Shown in pieces: positions 43,314-53,761 of a stretch of DNA of 64,000 bases. The DNA is taken from NCBI GenBank assembly GCA_026129135.1, contig JAHCIQ010000002.1, positions 62,001 through 126,000 on the forward strand, written 5' to 3'. The notes beneath the pieces were generated by a model that was not told the origin of the DNA, did not search any database, and saw only the letters and a program-made list of their open reading frames with translations. Numbering within the stretch: the first letter of the stretch is position 1; each line of letters begins with the position of its first letter. The position numbers were made by a program, and so were the translations under genes. This stretch comes from Cyanobacteria bacterium TGS_CYA1. GTDB lineage: Bacteria; Cyanobacteriota; Vampirovibrionia; Obscuribacterales; Obscuribacteraceae.

Positions 43314-43850
43314 TTACCGCTGGGCAACTTTTCCATACATGAGCTGATCATAGAAGCGATCATATTTGAAAATTGCTTTCTGTAGCCGACCTTCAAGCTT
43401 GAATCCAGCTTTTTCAAGTATACGTCCTGAAGCTTTGTTATTGTCGAAAGTGCCAGCAAACACTCGTGTCATGCCAAGTTCGTGTAATGCATAATCTGAC
43501 ACAGCCACCACCGCTTGTGACATTATTCCTTTGTTCCACTGGTCTTTTGAAAGCCAGTACCCAATTTCAGCCGAATAGCGAAAAACGTCACGCTGCAGTG
43601 TAAGCCCGATTCCACCGCATGCCACTTTGTCAACTTCGATGGCAAAATGGCAGGTGGGAATGACTTCGAGCGCAAAGGTAATCCAGTCGATAGCGTGTTC
43701 CTTTTTATATGGATAAGGAAAACTATCTCTAAGCGTGGCTGAGACGTCTTTGTCATTTGCAGCTTTTACAAGAGCGTTAACGTCGTTGTATGACCAGGGG
43801 CGCAAGAGAGCGCCACTCAATTGCAGAGTTTTTCTGCTCACGATTCCCAC
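43314..43850 (-). CDS. GNAT-family (RimJ/RimL-type) N-acetyltransferase
   Basis: 178 residues. Order of family elements: LLRPWSYNDVNALVKAAND, HFAIEVDKVACGGIGLTL, AEIGYWLSKDQWNKGIMSQAVVAVSDYAL with the acetyl-CoA loop (QWNKGIMSQA), and the C-terminal TRVFAGTFDNNKASGRILEKAGFKLEG. Typical substrates are ribosomal protein N-termini, antibiotics or amino acids; not resolvable here. Start GTG 43850 with GAAAG upstream, 12 nt after the permease stop, so the two genes are co-transcribed. Confidence 0.9.
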   Translation of the reverse strand: MGIVSRKTLQLSGALLRPWSYNDVNALVKAANDKDVSATLRDSFPYPYKKEHAIDWITFALEVIPTCHFAIEVDKVACGGIGLTLQRDVFRYSAEIGYWLSKDQWNKGIMSQAVVAVSDYALHELGMTRVFAGTFDNNKASGRILEKAGFKLEGRLQKAIFKYDRFYDQLMYGKVAQR

Positions 43851-43862
43851 TTTGTCTTTCTT

Positions 43863-45284
43863 TTAGACTTGTTCTAGTTTCTCAGGCTCTGGAGCCAGAG
43901 CAATCGGAGTCATTTTCTGATTTAGTTTGCTGTGCTTATAACCGTAAGCGAAATAAATCAGAAGCCCAAGTGGACAGGTGATTGCGTAAGCTTTGAGTAC
44001 GGTGGGCTCCAGGTTGCAAGCCAGAACCACACAGCCTATCAAACCAGGGATGGCAACTAACGGACTAACGGCTTTGAGTCGCATGGCTCCGATGCAAACG
44101 AAAGTGAATGCAACTAGAGTTCCAAGCACCATCATGTGAGCAATTTCGCCGAATTCCATGAAACCTGCAAATCCTGCAACTAAAACACCGTTGAGCAAAA
44201 TTCCATATGTGGGACTACCATTTTTCACTTTGGTGAAAATAGGTGGAAGAAGACCGTCTTCAGCCATGTTTCGGAAAATTCTAGGTCCGCCCATACACAA
44301 GACGAGCAAGACGTTGAAAATCCCAAGCACCGCACCACCAGCAATGAAAGTAGCAGTCCAGTCTTCGCCGACTGATGCAAGCAATTTAGCCAGTGGAGCT
44401 GCCGCTTCAGAGCCTACGAAGAGATCGTTTTTATGTCCATCTATAAAGCATGGTGCAAGTCCAGTGGCAACTGCCATCACTGTAACGTAGAGAAGCGAAA
44501 CGAGCGCTATACACAAAAATGTTCCAAGTTTGGTGTCTTTTTGCGACTTGGATTCACGGGCGAAAGTATAAAGTGCGTCGAAACCGACGAATGGAAAGAC
44601 CGCAACCGCTGCACCTTGAAGTACGCCCTGGATGCCCATGGGCATGAAAGGCTGCCAGTTAGCTGGATTGACGTGAGGGATACCGACTGCCAGGAACATC
44701 ACAAGCAAAGCAATTTTCAAAATAACTAGCATCAAATTGAGTTTGGCTGATTTGCTCACACCTCCATAAATGAGGATGGCCGTGATAACGATGATGACAC
44801 CAATTGCAATGACATTTACGCCGAATTCGTAGTGTCCTTCGACCATTCTTGGTCCAGCCCAGAAAGGATCGACCTTAAACTTGCAGGCGGTCTGCAGGTA
44901 TACGCTCCAGGCGATAGCAACAGCAGATGCACCAAAACTGTATTCCATAAAAAGACCAAAAGAAACGATCCAGGCGATGATCTCACCCATTGAGTGATAG
45001 GTGTAACTGTATGCCGAGGTCCCGTTTGGCATCAAACGCGAGAACTTTTCGTAGCAGATGGCAACGAACAAAATAATGATACCGGTGATGACGAAGGAAA
45101 GAATTCCCGCCGGACCTGCTTTTCCTGCGATAATCCCTGGCATGGCGAAGATGCCAGCACCGATGGTGGCACCGATACCAAGGGCTGCAAGCATTATCCA
45201 GCCTAAGTGTTTCGGGGTATCAGATAAATCTAATCCGTCAGCTTGTGATGGCACACGTCGAAACAAATCAGCCATTAATGACAT
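43863..45284 (-). CDS. APC-superfamily amino acid permease
   Basis: 473-residue inner-membrane transporter with about 12 helices. The first helix carries the substrate/Na-site motif GIGATIGAGIFAMPG, followed by YEKFSRLMPNGTSAYSYTYHSMGE and AVFPFVGFDALYTFARESKSQ, all typical of the cationic amino acid transporter branch. Substrate not certain. Start ATG 45284, with an alternative ATG three codons in (45275). Operon with the GNAT acetyltransferase. Confidence 0.92.
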   Translation of the reverse strand: MSLMADLFRRVPSQADGLDLSDTPKHLGWIMLAALGIGATIGAGIFAMPGIIAGKAGPAGILSFVITGIIILFVAICYEKFSRLMPNGTSAYSYTYHSMGEIIAWIVSFGLFMEYSFGASAVAIAWSVYLQTACKFKVDPFWAGPRMVEGHYEFGVNVIAIGVIIVITAILIYGGVSKSAKLNLMLVILKIALLVMFLAVGIPHVNPANWQPFMPMGIQGVLQGAAVAVFPFVGFDALYTFARESKSQKDTKLGTFLCIALVSLLYVTVMAVATGLAPCFIDGHKNDLFVGSEAAAPLAKLLASVGEDWTATFIAGGAVLGIFNVLLVLCMGGPRIFRNMAEDGLLPPIFTKVKNGSPTYGILLNGVLVAGFAGFMEFGEIAHMMVLGTLVAFTFVCIGAMRLKAVSPLVAIPGLIGCVVLACNLEPTVLKAYAITCPLGLLIYFAYGYKHSKLNQKMTPIALAPEPEKLEQV

Positions 45285-45387
45285 GCAAAATACCCGCCTG
45301 AAAACTTGCCAATACTCTTGAAAATCGGTGAACGTAAAGAAAGTGCTAGCATAATACTTTCCTGGGTTTTTTCATGAGGAATTTGAC

Positions 45388-46683
45388 ATGTCTAATCAGG
45401 TGAAAAGCGCGGCAGTGATAGGTGCAGGAGCCATGGGAGGCGGGATTGCACAGGTTCTCAGCCAGGCCGGTATTCGTGTATTCCTAAAAGACATTAACGA
45501 AGATTTTGTCAGTCGCGGTCTTGCAAACATAAAGAAGATGTATGACTCGAGGGTTGCCAAAGAAGTTTTGACCCGCGAAAAGGCAGACGAGCTTTTCGCC
45601 AATATCAAAGGCACGACCCGGTACGAAGATATTGACAAGGATGTTGACCTGGTCATTGAAGCAGCGTCCGAAGTCATTGATATCAAACTGGATATTTTCA
45701 GAACGCTTGATAAACACTGCGGACCAAATACCATACTTGCAAGCAACACCTCAGCCCTTTCAATTTCGCAAATAGCTTCAGTGACGACTCGTCCTGAGCG
45801 TGTGCTTGGTATTCACTTCTTCAACCCGGCTCAAGCGATGAAACTGGTCGAAGTTATACCTGGCGTAAAAACAGATAAAAATGTAGTTCAGGACATCATG
45901 GATTTGTGTGCCACCAAGCTTGGCAAAGCACCAGTCAAAGTAAAAGAATGTCCCGGGTTTCTAGTAAACAGAATACTTTTTCCGTACATGAATGAAGCAC
46001 TTTATGTTTTGCAGGAAGGAAAATTCTCGCCTGAAGAAATCGATCAAAAAGCACTCGAGTTTGGTCTTCCAATGGGACCGCTCACTCTTTTCGATCTTAC
46101 TGGTGTAGACATCTGCGCTCATGTAGTCGATTTTCTCTATAGTGAGTATGGTCCTCGTTTCAAGCCCGCCGAGCTTTTGCTTGTGATGATGGAAGAAAAG
46201 GTTCTTGGGCAAAAGACTGGCGCTGGATTTTATGTACATTCAAAAGACCGCGACCGCGACAAAAATGCTGCAAAAGAAGTGAATCCAAAGCTTGCTGAAT
46301 TGCTCAAAAAAGCAAACGCTCAAGTGAAGGACGCGCCTGTTTCTAAAGCAGATAAATTCGAAGTCGATCGCATCATGATGCCTATGTTCAACGAAGTAAT
46401 GTACGCGTTGCAAGAAGACGTGGTCGCAGCCAAGGACGTCGACACGGCTGTTGCTTTTGGTCTTGGTCTAAAGCGCGGGATTTTGAGCCTTGCTAAAGAG
46501 CGTGGTCTTGAAACTTGTTTATTGCAACTTGAAAAATATCAAAGTGAACTGGGTGGAAACACACCTGCTGCTGAGCGATTCAGACCAGCCTGGATGCTCA
46601 AAAAACTGGTCAGAGCCGAAGTCCATGATTTCGATTCTTTAGAAGAAAAATGCGATAAAAAAGAACCAGTCGCAGCTAAATAG
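45388..46683 (+). CDS. 3-hydroxyacyl-CoA (3-hydroxybutyryl-CoA) dehydrogenase
   Basis: NAD-dependent oxidation of 3-hydroxyacyl-CoA, 431 residues. Rossmann motif GAGAMGGGIAQVLSQAG, catalytic regions ASNTSALSISQIA, RVLGIHFFNPAQAMKLVEVI with the catalytic His, and the C-terminal domain (GFLVNRILFPYMNEALYVLQEG, GLPMGPLTLFDLTGVDI). A second, shorter C-terminal-like domain (about 325-415) follows, as in the dehydrogenase half of FadJ/FadB but without a hydratase domain. Good ribosome site (ATGAGGA, 8 nt). It could serve beta-oxidation or a PHB/butyrate route; the phasin-like gene at 12 kb makes PHB plausible. Confidence 0.93.
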   Translation: MSNQVKSAAVIGAGAMGGGIAQVLSQAGIRVFLKDINEDFVSRGLANIKKMYDSRVAKEVLTREKADELFANIKGTTRYEDIDKDVDLVIEAASEVIDIKLDIFRTLDKHCGPNTILASNTSALSISQIASVTTRPERVLGIHFFNPAQAMKLVEVIPGVKTDKNVVQDIMDLCATKLGKAPVKVKECPGFLVNRILFPYMNEALYVLQEGKFSPEEIDQKALEFGLPMGPLTLFDLTGVDICAHVVDFLYSEYGPRFKPAELLLVMMEEKVLGQKTGAGFYVHSKDRDRDKNAAKEVNPKLAELLKKANAQVKDAPVSKADKFEVDRIMMPMFNEVMYALQEDVVAAKDVDTAVAFGLGLKRGILSLAKERGLETCLLQLEKYQSELGGNTPAAERFRPAWMLKKLVRAEVHDFDSLEEKCDKKEPVAAK

Positions 46684-46693
46684 GCTTTAGATA

Positions 46694-47755
46694 ATGATGT
46701 TCAAGCTACTTGCGTTTATCGTTTTTCTCTGGTTCATCAATCAGATTCGAGAAGTCTTTCCGCCATTCGTGGTCGGTGGAATTATCGCTTATCTGCTTTT
46801 GCCTTTTGTGACATGGATCAATATCACATTCAAAATTCCGCACAAAATAGCCATTGCCTGTATTTATGTGGCATTTTTACTTTTGTGTGTTGGCTTGTCT
46901 AATTGGTTTGGTCATCAAATTATTGACCAGGCGACAAACCTCATTACCCAACGTCACGAACTGGTAGCTAATTTGCTTGACCAGTTAAAGTCCAGTTATA
47001 AGTGGGATATCGACGTCGAATCGCGCACCACAGCCATTGTAGAAGATCTCGAAGGATGGTTCGGCGCGCCAACCGAGCTCATGCATATGGGCGAGATTTT
47101 ATCCAAAAGCTTGCTTTCATTGCTTGTTTGCATAGTGTCGTCTATTTATTTTATGGTCGATTCTGATCGTGTTGGCAAATTCTTCTTGCGCTTCTTTCAA
47201 GACGAACAACGTGCCACCATCGTTCGCTTGTTTGGCTCGATGAATTTGATGCTGGCTAAATACATACGTGGGCAGCTCTTCTTGATAGTGCTCATGTCGT
47301 CTGTTGCTTACATTTTCTTGCACTTTATTTTCCATTTGAAATACGCACTGGTTATTGCCATCGCATCTGGTGTGCTTGAGATTATCCCGGTTCTTGGCCC
47401 ATTGATGGCTATATCTACTGCTGTGGTGATTGGAGTGGCTCAGCATGGCACTCAAGTGGCGCTCCCAATCTTTTTATGCTACTGGGTTGCACGTCTTGTA
47501 GAAGACTATCTGGTGGTCCCTCGTTTCATAGGACATGTGGTCGAACTGCATCCACTGGCAATTATTTTTGCCGTACTGGTAGGCGAAGTCACAGCCGGTG
47601 CCCTTGGTATGTTGATTGCAATTCCAGTAGCAGCGGCTATAAAAGAGATACTCGATTTCTATTTCCCCGCGCCTGTAGAAATGGAGATCGAAGGTCCTTA
47701 CCCTGGCACTCCCGCTATAGCAGCCGATTGCGAAGAGCCCAAAGAGTCTTCATAA
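46694..47755 (+). CDS. AI-2E family transporter (PerM-like)
   Basis: 353-residue membrane protein with about eight helices. Family pattern: FVVGGIIAYLLLPFVTWI, long central soluble segment, and the C-terminal signature SGVLEIIPVLGPLMAISTAVVIG plus VVPRFIGHVVELHPLAIIFAVLVGEVTAGALGMLIAIPVAAAIKE. Members include autoinducer-2 exporters, Na+/H+ antiporters and permeases; the cargo is unknown. Starts 10 nt after the dehydrogenase stop, hence probably the same operon. Confidence 0.92.
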   Translation: MMFKLLAFIVFLWFINQIREVFPPFVVGGIIAYLLLPFVTWINITFKIPHKIAIACIYVAFLLLCVGLSNWFGHQIIDQATNLITQRHELVANLLDQLKSSYKWDIDVESRTTAIVEDLEGWFGAPTELMHMGEILSKSLLSLLVCIVSSIYFMVDSDRVGKFFLRFFQDEQRATIVRLFGSMNLMLAKYIRGQLFLIVLMSSVAYIFLHFIFHLKYALVIAIASGVLEIIPVLGPLMAISTAVVIGVAQHGTQVALPIFLCYWVARLVEDYLVVPRFIGHVVELHPLAIIFAVLVGEVTAGALGMLIAIPVAAAIKEILDFYFPAPVEMEIEGPYPGTPAIAADCEEPKESS

Positions 47756-47764
47756 AATAATTGC

Positions 47765-48802
47765 TTAGGTGAGGGCGTTACCCAGATTTTTGGCAACGTC
47801 TAAAATGAGCAAAATTGATACTGCAATAATATAAAGAATCGCGCAGCTCATCAAATGCCAGAATTTAAGTGCTTTTTGGGTCATCAAGAACAAGATGACA
47901 CTTGCGCTGAAAACGGCAGTCGAGCAGGTTAACAGCGTTCCTAAATCTAGGTCCCAGGTAGTGAACGCTACACCAAAAGCTACTGGAATACAACTTTGAA
48001 AAACGAGTGCTCCTGTGATATTGCCCATGGCAAGCGTGTCTTTTCCGCTTTTGATCCATAAAACAGAATTGATTTTTTCGGGTAACTCGGTAGCTATAGG
48101 ACAGATTATGAGAGACAGTACAAGCGGGGGAAAGCCGATTGCTTCAGCAACGTCTTGCAAATTTTCGACGAATAGATACGCACCACCAACGATGCCTCCG
48201 ATACCAAATACGATTTGAGGCAGGATAAAACGCAATCTGTTCGAGCCCTGTTTGAGCAGACGGTCGAAATAAAGCTTTTCTGGCTCCTGACCTATTTCGC
48301 CTTCATGACTGAGCGTTTTATACAGATAAAGACAATAAATGCCCAATAGTACAACAGCCATGATGTAAGGCAGGTAGTATTTGGAAAAATCTGATGCCCA
48401 GTTACAGAGCATGCCTATCGTGAAAGCGAGGATAAAAAAGCGCAGGTCGCGGGTCAAAACGGTATGGTTGATAGTAAGCTCCTGACTGCGTCTTCCCTTT
48501 TGCGAAAAATAAAGCACTGCTGTGCCGCACAAGCCAAAAGTTAGCGTGCTTAACATGAAAGGGGCACCGGCAATGGCACCGATACTAACTTCATTTCCGT
48601 GTCTTTGATTAAAAAAGACAACCGCTACTATGGGAATGAGCGTCTCTGGAAGAGCTGTGCCAACGGCAGCAAGAATACTTCCGACAACACCTTCGCTCAG
48701 TTGAAGTCTTTGACCAAGCCATTCAATACCGTTTGTAAAGAGCTCGGCGGATACTAATATGATTAAAAGAGCTACAACAAGAAGACTAATTTCAAGGAGC
48801 AT
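47765..48802 (-). CDS. Ca2+/cation antiporter (CaCA family) protein
   Basis: 345 residues with about ten helices and the two inverted alpha repeats of Na+/Ca2+ exchangers: GSILAAVGTALPETLIPIVAV and LSLIICPIATELPEKINSVLW, in which the acidic Glu after Pro binds the ion. Also AMGNITGALVFQSCIPV. It probably exchanges Ca2+ or another divalent cation for Na+ or H+. Divergent from gatC with a 67-nt gap, convergent with the AI-2E gene. Confidence 0.9.
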   Translation of the reverse strand: MLLEISLLVVALLIILVSAELFTNGIEWLGQRLQLSEGVVGSILAAVGTALPETLIPIVAVVFFNQRHGNEVSIGAIAGAPFMLSTLTFGLCGTAVLYFSQKGRRSQELTINHTVLTRDLRFFILAFTIGMLCNWASDFSKYYLPYIMAVVLLGIYCLYLYKTLSHEGEIGQEPEKLYFDRLLKQGSNRLRFILPQIVFGIGGIVGGAYLFVENLQDVAEAIGFPPLVLSLIICPIATELPEKINSVLWIKSGKDTLAMGNITGALVFQSCIPVAFGVAFTTWDLDLGTLLTCSTAVFSASVILFLMTQKALKFWHLMSCAILYIIAVSILLILDVAKNLGNALT

Positions 48803-48869
48803 TACTTACACCGAGTTCACCTTATATGGGAGAATACCAGATTTGACACCTTACCAATCTATAAAAGTG

Positions 48870-49160
48870 ATGATTTCCATAAAAGAAGTAGAACACGTAG
48901 CAAAATTAGCCCGCCTCGACCTGAGCGAAGCCGAAAAAGAGCTGTACGCGCGCCAGTTGAGCGACATTATCGATTTCTTCTCACAACTGCAAGAGGTAGA
49001 TACAAAAGGTATATCGCCTCTGGCCAATCCGCTTCCAAAAGAATTGGTAAATGTGCTGCGCCTCGACCAGGTGGTCCATTCACCAGGTCAGGAGGCCATG
49101 TTAAGAGGCAGCCCCGACAAAGAAGGGCCATTTTTTAAAGTACCGAAGATTTCAGAATAA
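48870..49160 (+). CDS. gatC: Aspartyl/glutamyl-tRNA amidotransferase subunit C
   Basis: 96-residue subunit that stabilises GatAB in tRNA-dependent Asn/Gln formation. Features: MISIKEVEHVAKLARLDLSEAE, LSDIIDFFSQLQEVDTKGISPLANP, and the C-terminal FFKVPKI. An in-frame start at 48759 would lie within the divergent transporter gene; ATG 48870 matches the family start. gatA and gatB are not in the window. pyrG follows 62 nt downstream. Confidence 0.95.
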   Translation: MISIKEVEHVAKLARLDLSEAEKELYARQLSDIIDFFSQLQEVDTKGISPLANPLPKELVNVLRLDQVVHSPGQEAMLRGSPDKEGPFFKVPKISE

Positions 49161-49213
49161 GCCAGCTTTAGCGTAGAATTAAGCTTAAGGATCGCGATTT
49201 TAGAATCGAATAA

Positions 49214-50878
<1,665 letters not shown>

Positions 50879-50903
50879 TCAGTTATTCAAAAAATTCAAA
50901 TCT

Positions 50904-51428
50904 TTAGCGCCTGCGATCCGGAATACGGATATCGACTTCGTTCGAGCCAACGTCTGGAATAAGACCTGCTACCCTGAAATAGTAATAAAGCAGACCGGCT
51001 GTAAGAAACAGCAGGGCCGAGCCACCAAGTGTCTCTAACGGTTTGAATATTTCAAAACCGATAGTAGATTCTTTTGGATTTGCCGGATTGTATTTGACCT
51101 CGATTTTTTTGTCTTTGGGAAAACGCATGGCCATTGGACCAATGATATAGTCGAAGACTGTCAGGTGCGGACCCATTTCTTCGGTGTTGTAATAACAGTG
51201 TTCGCCCAGTTTGTACGAATATTTGATATACGACCAGCTCACAATGGTGGCAATCGTGTTGATTCGATTCGATTCGAATTTGGTTATAGGCAGGCTGTTA
51301 ATGGCGTTATCTACAGTAGCAGTCACTTTCGGCCAATTCTGACCTTTTACGATTTTGTTGTATTCAGCGCCAAGCATGATGAAATAGCACAGGCTGGTTA
51401 CCAGACAAAAAAGTGTGAATGCTTGCAT
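50904..51428 (-). CDS. DUF3592-type membrane protein
   Basis: 174 residues with an N-terminal helix (AFTLFCLVTSLCYFIML) and a C-terminal helix (ALLFLTAGLLYYYF). Between them is a soluble domain of the DUF3592 type (WPKVTATVDNA...YIKYSYKLGEHCYY... KIEVKYNPANPKEST). Start choice: ATG 51428 follows the stop of the upstream gene by 4 nt; the longer frame to 51521 would overlap that gene by 89 nt. Function unknown. Convergent with pyrG. Confidence 0.8.
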   Translation of the reverse strand: MQAFTLFCLVTSLCYFIMLGAEYNKIVKGQNWPKVTATVDNAINSLPITKFESNRINTIATIVSWSYIKYSYKLGEHCYYNTEEMGPHLTVFDYIIGPMAMRFPKDKKIEVKYNPANPKESTIGFEIFKPLETLGGSALLFLTAGLLYYYFRVAGLIPDVGSNEVDIRIPDRRR

Positions 51429-51432
51429 AGAA

Positions 51433-52251
51433 CTACTTCTTGTTGTAATCGGGCGGTCTGCACAAAATCCATGGTCCTGTGTTGTTTCCTTCTTTATATA
51501 TGCCCAAAAGCATCTTGCCACCTAAATATGGATCGGGCTTAAATTCACCTCTTCCCTGAGTTTTATTCCAGGGGGCGTAATAATCCAGGCGCAAGTTACC
51601 GCCACTGGGGTCACGCATGAACATGCCGGTAGAGATTATGCCTTCTTTTCCTTCCAAATTTTTCCACGTGCCTTTGAGCATTACACCAGTAGATGTAAGC
51701 GAAACTCCTCTTAGATCTATTTCGCCGAAATTAGATACCCACTTACCTGTGGCATCGAATACTTTGTTGCCTCGAGTGCCGAGATTTTGAGTGAGAGTCG
51801 CAATATTTGTAAGAAAAGATTTTTTGAATCCGGGTTTGCGCTTAAGATTCCACTCGCCTTTGGCCGTACCCTCGAAATATTTTCCAAACAAATCGGTGCC
51901 ATTTGCCTGGAGCGAAAATTCGGCATATCCGTACATGGGGCGATTAGGTAGGAAATATTCAAATTTCAAGATGCCACTACCAGCGGTGGGAGTGAATCGA
52001 CCCCAGGTTATATTTCCTGGATTTTGTCCGTTTTTCCAATAGCCTGACACAACCAGGTTTCCATCAGGGTCCTTTCCTTCAACTTTGAGCGTGACATCAC
52101 CATAAGGAGATGCCCAGAGACCGCTCAAGTCGACGATACTAGCAGTTTGTTGCTTGACGAAAGTGGGAGGTAAACCTTGAGGCTGCGCGATGCAAGGAGA
52201 GGTCATTAATAGCGATAGAAGAATCGGAAAAATTTTGCGGGAAAATGTCAT
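51433..52251 (-). CDS. Secreted protein with duplicated beta domain
   Basis: 272 residues. Signal peptide (KIFPILLSLLMTSPCIAQ) and two copies of a roughly 105-residue beta-rich module: LSGLWASPYGDVTLKVEGKDPDGNLVVSGYWKNGQ...ILKFEYFLPNRPMYGYAEF in the first, and ATGKWVSNFGEIDLRGVSLTSTGVMLKGTWKNLEG...LRLDYYAPWNKTQGRGEF in the second. The pattern resembles lipocalin-like or avidin-like small barrels but I cannot assign it. AAGGAG lies 5 nt before the ATG. Co-transcribed with the DUF3592 gene. Confidence 0.8.
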   Translation of the reverse strand: MTFSRKIFPILLSLLMTSPCIAQPQGLPPTFVKQQTASIVDLSGLWASPYGDVTLKVEGKDPDGNLVVSGYWKNGQNPGNITWGRFTPTAGSGILKFEYFLPNRPMYGYAEFSLQANGTDLFGKYFEGTAKGEWNLKRKPGFKKSFLTNIATLTQNLGTRGNKVFDATGKWVSNFGEIDLRGVSLTSTGVMLKGTWKNLEGKEGIISTGMFMRDPSGGNLRLDYYAPWNKTQGRGEFKPDPYLGGKMLLGIYKEGNNTGPWILCRPPDYNKK

Positions 52252-52437
52252 TTTTGCTCCTTGAAAAAGAGGATTGGATTCTCAATTGCCGCACTTAAAT
52301 TTTACGGTATTTGTTACCTTCGAAGATTGCCAAGTATCGGATTTTGACAGGGTTTTTTCGGTCAGCACCTGAAAAATTTGACCATGCTATTAGAAGAATA
52401 GGCTTAACCATTCCGATGCGGGGAGCAAACAAAAGCT

Positions 52438-53745
52438 ATGGACATAGTGTCATACCGTGGTGAAGGCGCCGGCGGCGGTGTTTCAAGCGCGCTCAAGGCA
52501 GCAGTGGACAATTTTGCAGATAGCAAAAGCCGCTGGTGGTTCTTGCAAAACAACGACCTTGCCTATCTCAACGGCGACTCACGCGTTCACATTGTTTATA
52601 ATTTGGAAAACGACTTGATTCAGGGTCACTATCGTTACTGTAACGAGTTCATCTGGCCCTTAATGCATGACCTTCCTCAGTTTGCCATCTATAAAGACAC
52701 GGATCGCAATTATTATCGAGAATTCAACCGTCAGATTGCTCGGGTGCAGCTCGATTCAGGCATCGGCAGTGGAAATATTTTCATTCACGACTATCAATTT
52801 GCACTTTTGCCTGCACTTTTGAGCAGCAGTCAGATGAGTATTTTCTGGCATATTCCTTGGCCCAAGAAAGTGCCGCATCACTATAGCGAATCTATTGCCG
52901 AACTTGCTCAAGGCATGCTCGCTTGTGCCAAAATTGGTTTTCACACTACAGAATACGCCCAAAACTTTATTCAGTTCGTGCGTGATTTCTTCCCTGAATA
53001 TAAAGTCAATGCCGACGAACTGGTTATCAAAAACAGAAAAACAAAGAAGATTACTCGACTTTTAGTTCGGCCTCTGGGGTTGGATCTAAAATTCTGGAAG
53101 GCAGCAGATGCTAAACAGAATCTTTCAATCGAATTGCCTGACACTCCAATTATTTTGTCGGTAGATCGTGCCGACTATACCAAAGGTATTATGCAACGCC
53201 TCGAGATGATTGATTATTTATTCAGTGCCAAACCAGAATTTTTGGGCAAATTGGCATTCGTTCAAATTTGTCAGCAAACAAGACCAGGGCTAAAAGCTTT
53301 CGACGATTACTGGGCTAATTGCAGAGACTATGCCGCAGAAATAGAAAAGCGCTATGCAAGCTCAAATTGGAAGCCGCTCTACTGGCACACAAGCCCTATT
53401 AGTCAACAAGAATTGTCTGGCTTGTATAAACGTGCACAAGTAATGCTCGTCAATCCAGTGCGAGACGGTTTGAATCTGACTGCCAAAGAGTATGTCGCAA
53501 GTCTAGATGATAGGAACTCTTCACCAGGATTGTTAATGTTATCGTCAGGAGCTGGTGTTTATAACGAGCTTGGCGATCAGGCTGTTAATGTCAATCCCAA
53601 CTCATGCAAAGATGCCTGCGAAGCGTTAAATTATAGTCTCAAAATGCCTTTGCGCATGCGTGACAACAGAATAAAATTGATGAAACAGCGATTGAAAACA
53701 AACTCACTTGAAAAATGGTGGCACGATTTCGAGCTCACCGGCTAG
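52438..53745 (+). CDS. GT20 glycosyltransferase (trehalose-6-P or glucosylglycerol-P synthase-like)
   Basis: 435-residue retaining glycosyltransferase of the OtsA/GgpS family. Family motifs: N-terminal SYRGEGAGGGVSSALK, VHDYQ-like IHDYQFALLPALL, FWHIPWP, donor-phosphate region VDRADYTKGIMQRLEMIDYLF and donor-binding DGLNLTAKEYVA. The product is trehalose-6-phosphate, glucosylglycerol-phosphate or a related glucosyl-phosphate; the N-terminal region is shorter than in OtsA and does not settle it. First gene of a plus-strand cluster with a HAD phosphatase, which suits the synthase/phosphatase scheme. Confidence 0.9.
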   Translation: MDIVSYRGEGAGGGVSSALKAAVDNFADSKSRWWFLQNNDLAYLNGDSRVHIVYNLENDLIQGHYRYCNEFIWPLMHDLPQFAIYKDTDRNYYREFNRQIARVQLDSGIGSGNIFIHDYQFALLPALLSSSQMSIFWHIPWPKKVPHHYSESIAELAQGMLACAKIGFHTTEYAQNFIQFVRDFFPEYKVNADELVIKNRKTKKITRLLVRPLGLDLKFWKAADAKQNLSIELPDTPIILSVDRADYTKGIMQRLEMIDYLFSAKPEFLGKLAFVQICQQTRPGLKAFDDYWANCRDYAAEIEKRYASSNWKPLYWHTSPISQQELSGLYKRAQVMLVNPVRDGLNLTAKEYVASLDDRNSSPGLLMLSSGAGVYNELGDQAVNVNPNSCKDACEALNYSLKMPLRMRDNRIKLMKQRLKTNSLEKWWHDFELTG

Positions 53746-53761
53746 TTAAGGATAAGTTCTG

